Assembly: GCA_031280825.1 (NCBI GenBank)
Contig: JAITGE010000049.1
Location: forward strand, 1-60,979
Direction: 5' to 3'
Source of the DNA: Oscillospiraceae bacterium
Lineage (GTDB): Bacteria; Bacillota; Clostridia; Oscillospirales; Acutalibacteraceae
DNA: 60,979 bases
Translations under genes and position numbers: made by a program
In this document: positions 60,950-60,979 of the stretch, in pieces
How the letters are laid out: every line of letters starts with the position of its first letter
How positions within the stretch are numbered: position 1 is the stretch's first letter
The notes under the pieces: model-generated
What the model was told of the DNA's origin: nothing
The model's database searches: none
Seen by the model: only the letters and a program-made list of their open reading frames with translations

Positions 60950-60979
60950 ATGGACAGTCAAATTGCAAAACTAACGCGG
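60950..60979 (+). CDS. Start of a gene cut by the window edge
   Basis: ATG 60950 after GGGGGGTG, preceded by a good promoter; only MDSQIAKLTR is visible, too little to name. Confidence 0.5.
   Translation, partial: MDSQIAKLTR

Overview
The window comes from a spore-forming, anaerobic, fermentative member of the Clostridia. Class Oscillospirales (Ruminococcaceae/Oscillospiraceae-like) is my inference from gene content, the fairly high GC and the frequent GTG/TTG starts. Direct pointers are spoVAC, spoVAD and spoVT, a trimeric [FeFe] hydrogenase, a pyruvate-formate-lyase-activating-type radical SAM enzyme, gatB, DUF4364 and BIG2/InlB-type surface repeats. Nearly all of it reads as chromosomal backbone, with one small recombinase element and a few decayed genes.

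Left part (1-11.3 kb): pgi and a small P-loop gene end at a strong terminator. A secreted protein of unknown role follows on the minus strand. Next is a tightly packed plus-strand cassette (3.66-7.08 kb) that looks phage-derived: a sigma-like HTH protein, a coiled-coil protein, a BppU-like baseplate protein, a second fibre-like protein, an NlpC/P60 endolysin and a holin-like protein. It runs straight into spoVAC-spoVAD through a 12-bp perfect hairpin that covers the spoVAC ribosome binding site. A Thr-linker/BIG2 lipoprotein and a YibE/F membrane protein follow.

11.3-25.5 kb: minus-strand cell-shape operon (lipoprotein-mreB-mreC-mreD); a phosphoribosyltransferase-recG-gtrA operon divergent from spoVT; a repair operon rarA - DUF4364/YraN fusion - vanZ-like - ruvC; a coupled PurO-type IMP cyclohydrolase/radical SAM activase pair; and an inositol dehydrogenase/sugar isomerase pair.

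25.7-28.0 kb: a serine-recombinase element (small membrane ORF, TnpW-like protein, large recombinase) facing a truncated second recombinase. Its two ends are inverted copies that keep a small-peptide reading frame.

28.1-44.8 kb: yebC-hemW, dCMP deaminase, tRNA-Gln and tRNA-His, two InlB-repeat proteins without signal peptides, pgk with a beta-helix protein and a transporter, an asnB remnant, a 46-aa peptide gene with its own terminator, efp-galU, gatB-CAP protein, and a transporter-LRR lipoprotein-tag operon.

44.9-61 kb: glgP, thiC without a visible riboswitch, an apbE/NusG-II pair, two secreted TIM-barrel-like proteins and an esterase, aspS, an intergenic graveyard (IS and Nudix remnants), and hydCBA encoding an NAD-linked [FeFe] hydrogenase. 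Central sugar metabolism (pgi, pgk, glgP, galU), hydrogen/NADH balancing (hydABC) and envelope construction (mre genes, CAP, LRR and BIG2 proteins) are the main themes.

All functional calls rest on reading motifs and remembered family features; no database search was run.
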